Below, piece after piece: positions 62,702 to 64,000 of a stretch of 64,000 bases of DNA (its first letter is position 1; every line of letters starts with the position of its first letter). The translations under genes and the position numbers were made by a program. The DNA comes from Gentiana macrophylla (taxonomy: Eukaryota > Streptophyta > Magnoliopsida > Gentianales > Gentianaceae): contig CM047810.1 in assembly GCA_026214975.1 (NCBI GenBank), forward strand, positions 94,442,316 to 94,506,315, in the 5' to 3' direction. Below the pieces are notes generated by a model. The model was given only the letters and a program-made list of their open reading frames with translations, did no database searches and was not told the origin of the DNA.

Positions 62702-63302
62702 TGTGATAAAGACCGTAAACCCTAAAGACCCTAGTTTTGGAAAAGTAGAACGTGTTTTGTTATATTTCTAGACTGAGCTCTCAAGTTATTTCTGAGAGTT
62801 GCCTACGTATCCAATAGTTGAATTGGAATCAAGTCTTTCGTAGTTCCTCAGGTTGTTTATATACGAGGCATCTCACTCCTATTTCTTGCTTTGCAAGTAT
62901 TATGATTTATTATTATTCCCAAGGATATACACGCATTAATCCCTATAATTTAGAGATGATTATGGACATAGTTAATGTCAATATTACAAATCATTAAGAC
63001 TAGAGATTCTTTCCTAAGATGGTTGGGGCTTATCCTACACGTGGAATAACAACCTGGTTGATCTAAGCGCCATGCGCAAATTTCAAGGCCATTATGGCCG
63101 AATGGTAGCTCCTCTTCGCCAGACCTAAGCCGACCTGCGATGGCTGGAGAAGGAGTTTATGTCGATCTCCCACCTGGGGTAGACGATCTACCCTCTGTTC
63201 GTTTTCTGGAGCCCCTGGCCCTTAAAGCCCTAAACTTAAGGACTAATCATTTATTACAAACCTCTAAGAGTGACACGTGGCGAACTCAGTCGGGTATCAT
63301 CA
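62702..63302 (-). repeat. Tat-type 5' LTR, inverted partner of the split LTR
   Basis: 601 bp; on the minus strand TGATGATACCC...TTTATCACA. It matches the three joined pieces 35998-36060, 52937-53290 and 53964-54146 in length and order. Beyond its end lies a conserved tract also found at 54147-54194. Confidence 0.93.
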
Positions 63303-64000
63303 CTCGCCCTTCGGCATAGTTAATTTCAAACAAGCGCAATAAAACAAATTTAAAATCGTAAGAGACATCTCCCTGCCCATGCCGCACTTGTATTTTCTCA
63401 AATAATGCTCCTGGCAAGATTGTGCCCAATAGGTAAGAAGTCATGCCGACACCGTCACATTTTTTATTTTCTCAAATAATGCTCCTGGCAAGATTGTGCC
63501 CAATAGGTAAGAAGTCATGCCGACACCGTCACAAAAAAATGCTGAACACGTAGTTGCACACGCACCGACCAACTGTGATGCTCACTAATTTTTTTCTTTC
63601 TATAATGACTAGACTTAGCCTCCGGAAAAAAATAAAAGTTTTGATGAGTTGAAATGTTGTCGTCATCATATTGCGTAATTTGCATCGTGATTTGTGGATT
63701 GGGAAATTACGCCTAACGAAAGATGATTTACTTATTGGGCTATACTTCAAAAGAAAAAGGGAATGTTTCATTGTCCATGCTTTACTGTTTAGGAAAGCCA
63801 CTACTACTATATTAATTAATGACCATGCAACATGGTTTCTGGATTCGGTAAAAATGGTACAAATGTCCATTGCAATAAATTTATGGTGCATGTTCTTAGA
63901 ATCGATTCATGCATGCAAATAAACCATATTTTAACTTAAAGGTATATTTTCTTCTAAAAACAATTCAGGTATTTTTGAAGTTTAGAGAATTTTTATTATA
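63303..64000. other. Intergenic sequence without a recognised gene
   Basis: Short open frames exist (for example 63529-63891 minus and 63671-63922 plus), but they overlap each other on opposite strands and have no family resemblance. The only structure is the 69-bp tandem duplication at 63391-63533. Confidence 0.6.
63391..63533. repeat. 69-bp direct tandem duplication
   Basis: 63391-63459 and 63465-63533 are the same 69 bases (tattttctca ... gtcaca) with a 5-base T linker between, period 74. I see no difference between the copies, so this is a recent duplication or an assembly artefact. Confidence 0.92.

Larger units (their letters stand above)
57660..63302 (-). mobile_element. Tat-lineage Ty3/gypsy retrotransposon, decayed, LTR to integrase
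   Basis: On the minus strand: 601-bp 5' LTR (62702-63302), leader with a PBS-like sequence near 62640-62656, gag (62627-60976), protease (61045-60803), RT (60300-59470), RNase H (59467-59210), a second archaeal-type RNase H (59206-58726) and integrase (58461 to about 57660). The two RNase H domains plus the antisense gene mark it as Tat. Each domain lies in its own frame with stops between. The expected 3' LTR in the same orientation is absent; the only related LTR is inverted (35998-54146). Confidence 0.9.

Noticed and set aside
63391..63533. A CRISPR-like array
   Set aside because: Only two copies with a 5-base spacer in a plant nuclear sequence; a simple tandem duplication.
63529..63922. 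Overlapping 83- and 120-codon frames on opposite strands
   Set aside because: Mutually exclusive shadows without domain signs in non-coding sequence.

Overview
The window is nuclear DNA of a eudicot plant. It is AT-rich, holds one spliced plant gene with plant introns, and is otherwise filled with plant LTR retrotransposons of the Athila, Tat, chromovirus-like and Ty1/copia (including SIRE-like) groups, small nonautonomous elements, and an integrated plant pararetrovirus. The species cannot be named from the sequence alone.

Layout. (1) 1 to about 6070, minus strand: the 5' part of a decayed endogenous pararetrovirus (Caulimoviridae). In viral order it has a promoter-like region, a leader with a 296-bp tandem duplication, an initiator-Met-tRNA primer-binding site, movement protein, coat protein with zinc knuckle, protease region and reverse transcriptase, which runs off the left edge. 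Stops and frameshifts break it throughout. (2) 6095-6679: an LTR fragment related to the LTR at 30736-32678. (3) 9300-16100: the only cellular gene seen, a casein kinase 1-like Ser/Thr kinase of 452 aa in 14 exons with one GC-AG intron. (4) 16883-21786: a decayed Ty3/gypsy element carrying a MULE-type MITE, then non-coding repeat debris, a Stowaway-like MITE and a TRIM element. (5) 21780-26857: a complete but decayed Ty1/copia element with matching 284-bp LTRs. (6) 26858-30735: a decayed Tat-lineage pol. (7) 30736-35997: a 1.94-kb LTR with PBS joined to a fairly intact Athila-type pol fragment.

(8) 35998-54146 is a nested stack. A 600-bp Tat-type LTR was split twice: by a solo LTR (53291-53958, TSD CAAAG) and by a 16.9-kb Athila-derived element (36061-52931, TSD TTAGT). 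That element was itself split by an 8.9-kb SIRE-like nonautonomous element (41542-50421, TSD GAAAC). Removing the insertions leaves a 600-bp LTR, against 601 bp for the related copy at 62702-63302. (9) 54147-63302: a decayed Tat element on the minus strand (LTR, gag, protease, RT, two RNase H domains, integrase) with an antisense, intron-bearing ORF on the plus strand. The LTRs on its two sides are in inverted orientation. (10) 63303-64000: no gene, but a 69-bp tandem duplication.

The elements do not form a working pathway; the region records successive insertions beside one housekeeping kinase gene. The most notable items are the pararetroviral control region with its PBS-abutting duplication, the three-deep nest dated by perfect target-site duplications, two nonautonomous derivatives that have lost most or all of pol yet keep well-matched LTRs, and the Tat antisense gene with a visible intron. 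All calls come from reading the sequence; no database search or alignment program was run.
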